DNA of 55,528 nt, taken from Methanomicrobiales archaeon (GTDB taxonomy: Archaea; Halobacteriota; Methanomicrobia; Methanomicrobiales; JACTUA01). The stretch is taken from positions 1-55,528 of the forward strand of contig JARYLJ010000010.1 in assembly GCA_029907705.1 (NCBI GenBank). Direction: 5' to 3'. The translations under genes and the position numbers were made by a program. The first letter of the stretch is position 1, and each line of letters opens with the position of its first letter. The notes beneath the pieces were generated by a model. That model was given only the letters and a program-made list of their open reading frames with translations. It did not search any database and was not told where the DNA came from. Positions 45,094 to 54,500 of this stretch are shown here, in pieces.

Positions 45094-46300
45094 AGGGCGT
45101 CTGGTGGACATAGAGGAGGAGTGCTCCCCTCATCTGGAGGCGCCAAAGATCGCGTCATCCAGCAGGACCGCTGTGCTCTTCCACAAAATTGGCGGTGCGC
45201 GGGCCGTGATGAACCTGATATCCGACAGGAGCACGCTGGCGCGTGCACTCAGGCTGAAGCCGGAGAAGATGGCAGAAAGTCTCTCCAGGGTACGAATGAA
45301 CGGGAGGGTGGTGGAAGATGGGCACATCGCCATGAAAAATCCCGATCTCGGCCAGATCCCCGTCATGAAGTTCTTCCCAGGCGAGGCGGGACCCTATATT
45401 ACAGCAGGGATTGTTTTCGCTGCCCTGGACGGTGTCCAGAATGCATCGGTCCATCGCATGCTGTTGATGGGCCGTAGGAAGGTGGTGGCACGTCTGGTGG
45501 AAGGGAGACACACGTACCTGATGCACAGGAAGGCGATAGAGCGGGGGGAGGTGCTGCCAGTCGCAGTCGCGATCGGTGTGCATCCGGCGGTGCTCTTTGC
45601 CTCATGCACGAGGGTCCCTTCTGGTATGGAGCTGGATTATGCGGCCGAGCTGCTCGGTGGTGAGGTGAGGGTGCGCGAATGTTCGAACGGGATAAAGGTA
45701 CCCGAGGCGGAGATCGTGCTCGAAGGTTTTATCGGCAGGGAGACAGCGGAGGAGGGGCCATTCGTAGATATCACGGGCACATACGATGTTGTCCGAAGGC
45801 AGCCGGTGATCGAGTTCACCGGGATGTACCTGAAGCAGGACTTCATTTACCACTCGATTCTGCCAGCCGGAGATGAGCACAGAATTCTGATGGGTGTACC
45901 TTACGAACCGAAGATATTCCGTGCAGTCGGCGAGGTGGCAGATGTGAGGAACGTGGTCCTCACACGAGGAGGATGCGGTTATTTCCATGCGGTGATACAG
46001 ATCAGGAAGCTCACGCAGGGGGATGGCAAGAACGCCATTATGGCTGCCTTTGCCTCCCATACCTCGCTCAAACATGTCGTCGTCGTTGACGAGGATATCA
46101 ATCCCTTCGATATTGAAGAGGTGGAGTACGCCATTGCCACCCGAGTAAGGGGAGACAGGGACATCCTGGTGGTAACGAACGTCAGGGGTTCATCTCTCGA
46201 TCCGACCAGGCTGGAGGATGGGACGAATGTGAAGGTCGGGGTAGACGCGACCATGATACTCGGGGAGGAGGCAGGTTTCAGAAGAGCAGGATGGGACTGA
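45062..46300 (+). CDS. UbiD-family decarboxylase, probable anhydromevalonate phosphate decarboxylase
   Basis: 412 residues. The UbiD fold shows in VARLVEGRHTYLMHRKA, PFVDITGTYDVVRRQPV near residue 240, and RGGCGYFHAVIQI near 305, which include the Glu/Arg residues that hold prenylated FMN. Placed between ubiX and the AcnX gene, it should be the anhydromevalonate-phosphate decarboxylase that makes isopentenyl phosphate in the archaeal mevalonate route. The start at 45062 (MRELIEALRNEG) is the family start. Confidence 0.87.
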   Translation: MRELIEALRNEGRLVDIEEECSPHLEAPKIASSSRTAVLFHKIGGARAVMNLISDRSTLARALRLKPEKMAESLSRVRMNGRVVEDGHIAMKNPDLGQIPVMKFFPGEAGPYITAGIVFAALDGVQNASVHRMLLMGRRKVVARLVEGRHTYLMHRKAIERGEVLPVAVAIGVHPAVLFASCTRVPSGMELDYAAELLGGEVRVRECSNGIKVPEAEIVLEGFIGRETAEEGPFVDITGTYDVVRRQPVIEFTGMYLKQDFIYHSILPAGDEHRILMGVPYEPKIFRAVGEVADVRNVVLTRGGCGYFHAVIQIRKLTQGDGKNAIMAAFASHTSLKHVVVVDEDINPFDIEEVEYAIATRVRGDRDILVVTNVRGSSLDPTRLEDGTNVKVGVDATMILGEEAGFRRAGWD

Positions 46301-47469
46301 GGATGAGGCTGGACCCCGAGGATCAGGCCATACTTCAGGGCGAGGAGGGCGAGACAAGGCAGAGGATGATGGAGATATTGATCGCACTCGGTAAGGTTTT
46401 CGGTGCAGAGGAGCTCATTCCCATATCTAGCGCGCAGGTGAGCGGGGCATCCTACAAGACGATCGGGGAGTGGGGACTCCGATGGCTCCAGAGCATCAAT
46501 GCCCGCGTGGCGGTCCCGACGATACTCAACCCTATCGGAATGCCGAGAGAAGGGTGGGAGGAGCATGGCATACACCGGGAGTTTGCAGAGAAGCAGCTCG
46601 CGATACTGGAGGCATATCGGAGGATGGGAGTGAAGCTGGAATGCACCTGCACACCATACTATATCCATTCCATTGGTTACGGCGACCATATCGCATGGGC
46701 AGAATCATCCGCCGTCATCTATGCCAATTCTGTGATCGGGGCCAGAACCAATCGGGAGGGTGGACCGAGTGCACTCGCGGCTGCGATCATCGGAAAAACC
46801 CCTTTCTATGGTCTACATATGATCGAGAAACGTACGCCTGTTCTGACGATAGAGATCGACGGAAACAAGGCGATTGACCGGAATGAAGATATATTCGGAG
46901 CGCTCGGTTATATCGCCGGAAGAAAGGCAGGCAACAGTGTGCCCATCTTCACCGGCATAAAGCCGAATAGGGATCAGCTGAAATCCATGGGCGCAGCGAT
47001 GGCCGCCACCGGTGCAGTCGGACTCTTCCATGTGGATGGGATCACACCGGAGTCGAGGATCTTCAAATACCGTGTTGACGCGCTGGAGAGGATCACAATA
47101 GAGGCGAAGGAAGTGGAGGAACTCTTCAGAAGCATGGATGTGGATGCGGTCGCGATCGGGTGTCCCCACTGCTCGGAGGATGAGCTCCTCCATATTGAGC
47201 GCCTGATGGGTGGCAAAAGTGTCAAAAAGCCATTGTACATTTTCGCCTCGCGCCATGTAATTGACAAAAGCAGACGGGTCGTAGAGAGGATCAGAAAGGC
47301 GGGCGGTTTTGTAATCGCCGATACCTGCATGGTGGTCTCTCCGATGCTGGAGCGATACAGAACGATCATGGTGAACAGCGGGAAGGCCCTCGCATATGTA
47401 CCGGATATGTGCGGGAGTATGGCGAGGCTCGGAAGCCTCGAGGATTGCATCAGGGAGGCGATCGGCTGA
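46291..47469 (+). CDS. AcnX large subunit, probable phosphomevalonate dehydratase
   Basis: 392 residues. An aconitase-X protein: LIPISSAQVSGASYKTIGE near residue 45, CTCTPYY near 112, GCPHCSEDEL near 290 and DTCMV near 345 with Cys ligands for a [4Fe-4S] cluster. In archaea the large and small AcnX subunits dehydrate mevalonate 5-phosphate to anhydromevalonate phosphate, the step before UbiD. The small subunit (DUF126 type) is not seen here. The start at 46291 overlaps the ubiD end by 10 bases; MRLDPEDQAIL four residues on could be the real start. Confidence 0.85.
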   Translation: MGLRMRLDPEDQAILQGEEGETRQRMMEILIALGKVFGAEELIPISSAQVSGASYKTIGEWGLRWLQSINARVAVPTILNPIGMPREGWEEHGIHREFAEKQLAILEAYRRMGVKLECTCTPYYIHSIGYGDHIAWAESSAVIYANSVIGARTNREGGPSALAAAIIGKTPFYGLHMIEKRTPVLTIEIDGNKAIDRNEDIFGALGYIAGRKAGNSVPIFTGIKPNRDQLKSMGAAMAATGAVGLFHVDGITPESRIFKYRVDALERITIEAKEVEELFRSMDVDAVAIGCPHCSEDELLHIERLMGGKSVKKPLYIFASRHVIDKSRRVVERIRKAGGFVIADTCMVVSPMLERYRTIMVNSGKALAYVPDMCGSMARLGSLEDCIREAIG

Positions 47470-47521
47470 ATGCAGGGGGCCGACATATGGGAGCTGCTCG
47501 CTGAAATCGGGGTTTGGAACG

Positions 47522-48751
47522 ATGGACTGGCGATCGATGGGTGAATGGAGATACGCAGTCCTCGTCATATTACTCACCCTTTGCACGATCGCATCGCTAT
47601 ATTTTGGCATTTTTCTGGGGACCGGCATTGCCTACACCCATCTCTATTACATTCCAATCGCACTGGCGGCAGTCTGGTACCAGAGGAGAGCGATCATTGC
47701 TGCCGCGTACCTCTTCGGTGTGCATCTCATACTCGAACTGATGAGGCAGGGGACCATCGACCCGGCGGTCCTTGTGAGGGGGGAGATAATGCTGCTGCTC
47801 GCTCTCATGCTCGGGATGGTCTCCGAGAACATCAGGAGGAGGGAGAAGACCACCAGTGAGTACCAGAGCTCCCTGCTGGTCAGAACTGCACCAGTCGAGA
47901 GGCGCTTGAGGACAAGATTCGACGGTTTCCGTGCATTTGTAAGGACGAACACCTCGCTGCAACGGATGGAGCATGACCGGGATCTGCATGGCCTGATCAC
48001 TGCCCTCCGTGACAGTGACGCGGAGATCAGGTATCAGGCCGCTTCGGCGCTGGGCAGGCTCAGGGATCAGGGCACGGCGGACGCACTGAAGGCGGCGATG
48101 TACGACAGGGATCCAGGGGTCAGATGGATCTCGGCTCATGCACTGGGGGGGATGGGTCGCCACGCGGTCTCCACCCTCCTCGAAGCCATGAAGGACGCAG
48201 ACCCCGAAGTCAGGTGGAGAGCGATTCTCGCCCTCGCCGAGGCTGGAGGGGCGGATGCGATCGATGAACTGATCGAATGTCTGAACGATGAAGATACATA
48301 TGTTCGCGAACGGGCCGCCATCGCGCTCGCTGGCATAGGCGAGCTGGCGATCACCGCCTGCATCCGTGCATTGAAGGATTCGCGCACTGAAGTCAGAAAA
48401 GGAGCCGTGCTCGCACTGGGAATATCGGGTGAACCATCGGCAATTCCCCAGCTGCTGGAATTCACGGTCTCAGAAGACCAGGAGATTGCAACAGCAGCGG
48501 AAAGAGCGTTGAGATATCAGAAAAGTGTGATGGGAAATGGCTGGGCCATTTCAGTGATCCGGCTGCTGAAGCAATCTGACACAGGTATCCGGAGGGGTGC
48601 GATAAGGACGATCGCGCATCTGAAGGTGAAAGAGGCGATCCCCGCACTCGAGGATCTCCTGCAGGAGGGAGACAGAGGCCTTTGTGAGGATGTGATGGAG
48701 GCGCTGAATGTTCTTCGTCGGTATGCGGGGTACAGGTATCCACGGGAATAA
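47522..48751 (+). CDS. Membrane protein with cytoplasmic HEAT repeats
   Basis: 409 residues. The N-terminal 110 residues hold about four hydrophobic segments (YAVLVILLTLCTIASLYFG; YIPIALAAVWYQ; AAAYLFGVHLILEL; IMLLLALMLGMVSE), resembling the membrane sensor part of some histidine kinases. The rest is a run of HEAT (PBS-lyase-like) repeats starting near residue 155: LITALRDSDAEIRYQAASAL, ALKAAMYDRDPGVRW, LLEAMKDADPEVRWRAILAL and so on. It has no kinase domain. A membrane scaffold or sensor is likely. Confidence 0.7.
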   Translation: MDWRSMGEWRYAVLVILLTLCTIASLYFGIFLGTGIAYTHLYYIPIALAAVWYQRRAIIAAAYLFGVHLILELMRQGTIDPAVLVRGEIMLLLALMLGMVSENIRRREKTTSEYQSSLLVRTAPVERRLRTRFDGFRAFVRTNTSLQRMEHDRDLHGLITALRDSDAEIRYQAASALGRLRDQGTADALKAAMYDRDPGVRWISAHALGGMGRHAVSTLLEAMKDADPEVRWRAILALAEAGGADAIDELIECLNDEDTYVRERAAIALAGIGELAITACIRALKDSRTEVRKGAVLALGISGEPSAIPQLLEFTVSEDQEIATAAERALRYQKSVMGNGWAISVIRLLKQSDTGIRRGAIRTIAHLKVKEAIPALEDLLQEGDRGLCEDVMEALNVLRRYAGYRYPRE

Positions 48752-48985
48752 TCTGTTAACCCCCTCCATGAGTCGATATCAAAAGATCACTTTTTTTACG
48801 ATCGACAAAAAGAGGAAAAATCTCTCTCCTGGAGTAAAAAGTGCTGTATATAGATTTTAAATATCAGTGATAATGACGTTTGTTCGAGAAAATGGGGGAT
48901 GAGCAGAACCGGATGAATCGTCGGGTCCAGAGGGGCTTTTATCTTTGATTTGCGATTTCATGAAGATTAAACGGAGACAGAATGC

Positions 48986-49933
48986 ATGAAAGGCGATAGC
49001 GCATCGACCGGTGTCAGAGATGCCCGAATCAACCAATTTTGCAAATTGCCATCAAAGAGTAACCATACGATATGTGGGGCGTTCATGATGGTAGTGTCCA
49101 GAGAAGGCTCGGTCGGGGCGAATGAGGTGATGATATATCCCGAGCTGATATATGAACAAAATTTTTGCCTTGCTCTCTCAAAGGTAAGAGGTGTGTTCGG
49201 AACGCACGATTACTCGCTCTCCATCGACAGGCAGGGGATGAGGATACGGGTGGAGCGGTCGAGCGGGGTCTTCAGGTATATCAGGGAGACAGAAGGGAAG
49301 CGGGTGGAGAAGGTGCTCTCATCTCCATATGCGAGGATACTGCTTCATCCGGTGGAGCCGGTCAATCTGCCCAAAAAACTGACCAGATTGCTCGAGATAG
49401 AGTTCGATCCAGTTGTTATGGGGCCGAATTCAGAGAAGACGTTCTATCTGAAGTTCCCTATTGAGATCGGCATTTTTCTGGAGGAAGACGGCATGAGAGA
49501 TGTGATCGATCTCGTCTCCATTGCCCCACCGAAGTTCTCGCTCTACGGGAACCCGAGATCAGGCGTGATCACCAGATACTTTCGCAGCAATACATACTTC
49601 GACATCCCGGAAGTGGAACCCTGCCTCGAAGGTGTCCTGAAGCTTACGGTGAAGAATCCGCTCAGGGAGAACGTCGAAGTCTCCAGAGTCGTGCTCGAGG
49701 GGCACAGCATGATGCTCTACTTCGGGAGGTTCGCCTCGATGATCGCATACCTGCAGATCGTGAACTCGCAGACGGGTGAGACGTATTTCATGGACGAACC
49801 TCTGGAGCTCGGGATGGAGCGGGCGATCAAGCTGTACAAGGTGCGAAGGATGCCTGTGGCAGGCCTCGAGCGTGCCATCATGATAGGCGGAATCGAGCAT
49901 TCCGTCTTCACGATGGAGTGGGGCCTCACATGA
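48986..49933 (+). CDS. DUF432 family protein
   Basis: 315 residues. Mostly beta, with RIRVERSSGVFRYIRETEG near residue 90, LLHPVEPVNLPKKLTRL near 120 and FYLKFPIEIGIFLEE near 152, which fit DUF432, an archaeal family often next to or fused to MscS channels. It has no known activity. The ATG at 48986 has GGAG 9 bases upstream. Family proteins normally begin around MIYPELIYEQN (ATG at 49130), so the true start may be there. Its stop overlaps the MscS start as ATGA. Confidence 0.75.
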   Translation: MKGDSASTGVRDARINQFCKLPSKSNHTICGAFMMVVSREGSVGANEVMIYPELIYEQNFCLALSKVRGVFGTHDYSLSIDRQGMRIRVERSSGVFRYIRETEGKRVEKVLSSPYARILLHPVEPVNLPKKLTRLLEIEFDPVVMGPNSEKTFYLKFPIEIGIFLEEDGMRDVIDLVSIAPPKFSLYGNPRSGVITRYFRSNTYFDIPEVEPCLEGVLKLTVKNPLRENVEVSRVVLEGHSMMLYFGRFASMIAYLQIVNSQTGETYFMDEPLELGMERAIKLYKVRRMPVAGLERAIMIGGIEHSVFTMEWGLT

Positions 49934-50748
49934 TCCTCGACACCATCCTGTACAACGATGTAACGCTGCGGGATCTCCTGTTAGTTCTCGTCATCCTCCT
50001 CGTATTTGCGTTCATTGCGAAGGTCATCACACTGAACCTGAAGAAGTCCCTCATCGACAAGATGAGAAAGAGCGAACTGGAGCTACTGCTGAAGATCGTC
50101 AATTACGGGATCCTGCTACTGGCGGTGATCGTCTCATTCCCGATGCTGAGCATTGACCTGTCGGGGCTCCTTGTCGCAGGGGGTTTCGGTGCACTCGTCA
50201 TCGGGTTCGCAAGTCAGAGCGTGGTGACAAATCTCGTATCGGGACTCTTCCTGATCATCGAGAGACCGGTGAAGATCGGGGATCAGGTGAACATCGGGGG
50301 GGTGGAGGGGTATGTGGAAGACATCAGGGTACTCTCCACCATCATGAGGGGGTATGATGGGGTTTACGTGAGGGTCCCCAATGAAAAGGTGTTCACATCT
50401 ACCATCCTGAATTATGTCGCGGATGTGGCGCGAATATTCGAGTATAAGATAGGTATCGCGTACGGGTCGGATGCAGAAAAAGCGCTGAATATCGTCAGGG
50501 GGGTGATCGAAGCCCATCCCATCGCGCTCAAGTACCCTGCCCCCGTCGTCTTCGTCGATGAACTCGGGGATTCAAGCGTGAATATCGTCGCGAGGATCTG
50601 GGCCCCCAGTATCGAATGGTTCAGCGTCAGGAGCGAACTCCTCCTCCAGATCAAACAGGCTCTCGACAAAGGGGGGATCGAGATACCGTTCCCGCAGCGT
50701 GTGATCTGGTTCGGGGAAAGGGAAACCAGGAACGCTCCGGAGGGCTGA
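49930..50748 (+). CDS. MscS-type mechanosensitive channel
   Basis: 272 residues. Three membrane helices: about 15-38, 60-78 and 85-110. The last (LVAGGFGALVIGFASQSVVTNLVSGLFL) is the pore helix TM3 with its Gly/Ala packing. The cytoplasmic beta domain follows (VKIGDQVNIGGVEGYVEDI, VRVPNEKVFTSTILNY). It releases ions and solutes on sudden membrane tension, such as a drop in outside osmolarity. It shares a start/stop overlap with the DUF432 gene, so the two are made together. Confidence 0.9.
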   Translation: MILDTILYNDVTLRDLLLVLVILLVFAFIAKVITLNLKKSLIDKMRKSELELLLKIVNYGILLLAVIVSFPMLSIDLSGLLVAGGFGALVIGFASQSVVTNLVSGLFLIIERPVKIGDQVNIGGVEGYVEDIRVLSTIMRGYDGVYVRVPNEKVFTSTILNYVADVARIFEYKIGIAYGSDAEKALNIVRGVIEAHPIALKYPAPVVFVDELGDSSVNIVARIWAPSIEWFSVRSELLLQIKQALDKGGIEIPFPQRVIWFGERETRNAPEG

Positions 50749-50757
50749 AGGATTCGG

Positions 50758-50853
50758 ATGCGTTACTCCCAGAAGGACTACAAAGGCAGTCTATGGGATT
50801 ATTTCATCATCCCGCAGGACAGGATAGAGAGCAGGCAGGGGTCGTATGAGTGA
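50758..50853 (+). CDS. Possible 31-residue microprotein
   Basis: An ATG frame encoding 31 residues, rich in aromatic and charged side chains (starts MRYSQKDYKGSLWDYF, ends RQGSYE). It lies in the 97-base gap after the MscS gene, with GAAGGA upstream, and overlaps the start of the HEAT gene by 8 bases. The tight fit argues for a real coupled gene, but it is too short for confidence and no family is known. Confidence 0.4.
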   Translation: MRYSQKDYKGSLWDYFIIPQDRIESRQGSYE

Positions 50854-51367
50854 GGAGGGGAACAGAGAGGGTATTCCAGGAGATGTGGAGAATATACAGA
50901 GGTTTATAGGGATGCTCGGTTCAGATTCGATCGAAGTTCGCAGGGCGGCCGAGGACGCGCTCGTCGGCATGGGCGCGGTGGCGATAGATCCTCTCATGGA
51001 AATCCTTCGGACCCATCCGGATCGCGAACTGCTCTGGTATATCGCACGTACGCTCTCCAGAATCGGGGAACCTTCCATCGAACCCCTCGTCCAGTTACTC
51101 AGGAGCGACGCAGGGGACGAATCGAAGAGATATGCGGCCGCTGCTCTTGCAGAGATGAGGGAACCCCCGATCAGGAGGCTGGTCAGTATGCTGGGTGATC
51201 GAGATCCATCCATTCGCGGATATGCATCCCTCATCCTCTGCCGGATAGGGGAACCAGCAATGCATGCGCTCAAGGAGGCACAGCATGATGAAGACGAGAT
51301 GAGAAGAAGGTGTGCGCGGACGACACTGCTCCGCCTGCAGCTCGACGAGAAAGGGACGAAGCAATAA
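50846..51367 (+). CDS. HEAT-repeat (PBS-lyase-like) protein
   Basis: 173 residues. Soluble helical repeats: FIGMLGSDSIEVRRAAEDAL, LMEILRTHPDRELLWYIA, LVQLLRSDAGDESKRYAAAAL and LVSMLGDRDPSIRGYASLIL, about five repeats. Such proteins act as protein-binding scaffolds. It is the last gene of the DUF432-MscS block. The ATG at 50846 gives the natural start (MSEEGNREGIPG). Confidence 0.75.
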   Translation: MSEEGNREGIPGDVENIQRFIGMLGSDSIEVRRAAEDALVGMGAVAIDPLMEILRTHPDRELLWYIARTLSRIGEPSIEPLVQLLRSDAGDESKRYAAAALAEMREPPIRRLVSMLGDRDPSIRGYASLILCRIGEPAMHALKEAQHDEDEMRRRCARTTLLRLQLDEKGTKQ

Positions 51368-51499
51368 ACTCCAGTAAAATACCAAATGCAAGGTACATGC
51401 AATTCTTCGATTAATCATATTCTTCGAATTCCAGGGAATTGCCCGGTGCGGGTGGAGTTCACGGGAACGATTGGTATTCGCATCAAATGGTGGGCATTC

Positions 51500-51512
51500 G
51501 ATACATTAAAAC
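51500..51512 (+). promoter_or_regulatory. TATA box of polC
   Basis: GATACATTAAAAC lies about 28 bases before the ATG at 51535, fitting a leaderless start and arguing against the longer frame from 51439. Confidence 0.5.
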
Positions 51513-51534
51513 TTCAGCTCCCCAATCTGTGAGC

Positions 51535-54500
51535 ATGCAGCTCTCGCCCTCGATGCAGAGATACTTCCTCTCACTCGAAGAGGAGCTTGGAAGGACGATC
51601 GAGGTGGCGAAGAAGGCCCGATCGGTGGGACTGGACCCCAGAGAGGATGTGGAGATACCGCTCGCGAGCGACCTGGCCGACAGAGTGGAGGCACTCCTCT
51701 CGATTAGGGGCCTGGCACAACGTATCAGGGAGCTGGAGGGTCGGATGTCGCGCGAGGAGATCGCCCTTTTCATTGGCGAGGATTTTGTTCATCGCAGATT
51801 CGGAGAGGAGGGCAGGGATCAGGTACTGGATCATTCGATCAGGACAGCGATGGCGATCCTGACCGAAGGAGTCGTCGCCGCACCCACCGAAGGTATCGCG
51901 AAGGCTGGTACCGGAAAAAACGACGATGGAACTGAGTATCTGAAGATCTATTATGCAGGGCCCATAAGAAGCGCCGGAGGCACGGCCCAGGCGCTCTCCG
52001 TCCTTGTCGGGGATTATGTTCGGCATCTTCTCGGAATGAGCCGTTACAGGCCGAGGGAAGAAGAGATACAGCGTTATATAGAGGAGATCAGGCTGTACAA
52101 CTCAAGGCACAATCTTCAGTACATGCCTACGGAGGGTGAGATGCGGCTCATCGTGAGCAACTGTCCAGTCTGCATCGATGGCGAGGCCACAGAGGAGGAG
52201 GAGGTGAGCGGTTACCGCAATCTGGAGCGGATCGAGACGAATGCGGTCAGGGGTGGTATGGCGCTGGTGATCTCAGAGGGAATCGCGCTGAAGGCGCCGA
52301 AGCTCCAGAAGTATGTTAAAAAGCTGGGGATGGATGGTTGGGACTGGCTGAAAGATCTTGGGCTGTCCGGTGCGCAGAGCGAGGAGAACGGCGGGATAAA
52401 ACCGAAGGACAAGTACCTGAAGGATATCATCGCCGGGAGACCAGTCTTCGCCCATCCGATGCGAAAAGGGGGATTCCGGCTCAGGTACGGGCGATCGAGG
52501 AACAGTGGATTTGCCGCTGTGGGTTTGAATCCTGCCACGATGAAACTCCTCGGTGGATTCCTCGCCGTGGGGACGCAGATGAAGCTGGAGCGGCCGGGCA
52601 AGGCAGCGGGTATTGTTCCGGTGGACTCCATCGAAGGGCCAACGATCAGACTGAAAAACGGGGACGTCTTTCGGATCGATTCGCTGGAGCAGGCGGAGCG
52701 TTACGAGAAGGAGATCGATATCATCCTGGATGTGGGGGAGATCCTGGTCAGTTACGGCGAATTTCTGGAGAACAACCATCCCCTCATGCCTGCAGGGTAT
52801 TCGGACGAATGGTGGCGTCTCGAAGGGGGTGCTGGTAAACCGCGGGATGAACTGGAGGCGATCGAGGCGGCACTGGAGGGTGCATATTTGCACCCATCGT
52901 GGACCTATATGTGGGAGGATCTCACAGTTGAAGAGATCGAAGAACTGGCCGGTCTGATCACAGCGAAGGGACGGATAGAGGAGGGAAGACTCTCAATCCA
53001 GTACGATGTCAGGGCGAAGGAGATACTCGAGGAGCTCCTTGTGCCGCATCGAGTCATCGGTGATAAAATCGTTCTGGAAGAATTCTACTGTCTTCTCGCA
53101 TGCCTCGGGTTGAGCCTGACATTGAAGAAGAAATCCACATGGGAGGGTATTGCCCGGGGGATCTCCCCGCTGGAACTCATCACAAGGCTGAGTGATTTCA
53201 GAATCAGGGGGAGAGCGGGCACCAGAATAGGCGGGCGGATGGGCCGACCGGGAAAGTCGAAACCACGGGAGATGAGCCCCCCTCCACATACGCTCTTTCC
53301 GCTCGGAAATGCAGGAGGTTCCAGGCGTTCGTTCCAGGAGGCCCAGACGCACTCAGCGAAGGAGAACGGGATTACAGGGACAATCGAGATCGAAGTCGGG
53401 GAGAGGAGATGCCCGGAGTGCGGCTCCATCACTTTCATGAACAGATGCAGATGCGGGCACCATACTCTGCCTGTCTTCAGATGCCCACGCTGCCATCAGG
53501 AGGTGACAGGGAGTAAATGCTCCCGGTGTCATCTCACACCTGTCTGTGTGATGAAGACCACAGTGAATGTAAAATCAGAATATGCAGCGGCGCTGGAGCG
53601 CCTCCAGATGAGGGATTCCAGTATCTCCCTGCTGAAGGGCGTGAAGGGTCTGATGTCGAAGGAGAGAGCAGTGGAACCTATTGAAAAGGGCATCCTGCGT
53701 GCGCGCCATGGCCTATTCGTCTTCAAGGATGGCACCATCAGATACGACATGATCGATCTTCCTCTTACACATTTCAGACCGCTTGAGGTGGGTGTCGATA
53801 TTGAGCGGCTGAAGTTGCTGGGATACACCAGCGATATCCACGGCGCACCTCTTGAGAGGGAGGATCAGGTGCTGGAGTTGAAGGTCCAGGACGTCCTCGT
53901 CTCGGAGAGTTGCGGGGATTACCTGGTGAAGGTCTCGGGTTTTTTGGACGAGCTGCTCGAGAAGTGCTACGGGCTCCCTCCTCATTACCGGGCCTCGAGA
54001 AAAGAAGATCTGGTGGGGCAACTCCTCGTGGGGCTCGCACCCCACACCAGCGCCGGTGTAATAGGGAGACTGATCGGATTCACGAGGGCAAACGTGGGGT
54101 ACGCGCACCCGTATTTCCATGCAGCAAAGAGGAGAAACTGTTTCTGGGGAGAGACGGAGATAGAGGTGAACAACGGCAGGGGCTGGCAGAGAGTACCTAT
54201 CAAAAGGTTTGTGACAGAGAACTTCGATCTCAGCACGCCGGCACTCGATCGTATAGGGACTTACTACTCCTCTCCCAGGCAGCCCTTTTACATCAGGAGC
54301 ATCACGAACGAGGGAATGATCAGGACGAGGAGGATCACCGCCGTTTCAGTGCACCCCTCGCCCGCGCATCTGATCAGGTTCGAGACGGAGCGCGGGAGAT
54401 CTGTCGTCGTCTCACCAGAGCATACGATGCTCGTATGGGACACCGCTTATTTGAGAAAGATCATGGCGATGGAGTTAAAGGCAGGCGACCGCGTTCCCGT

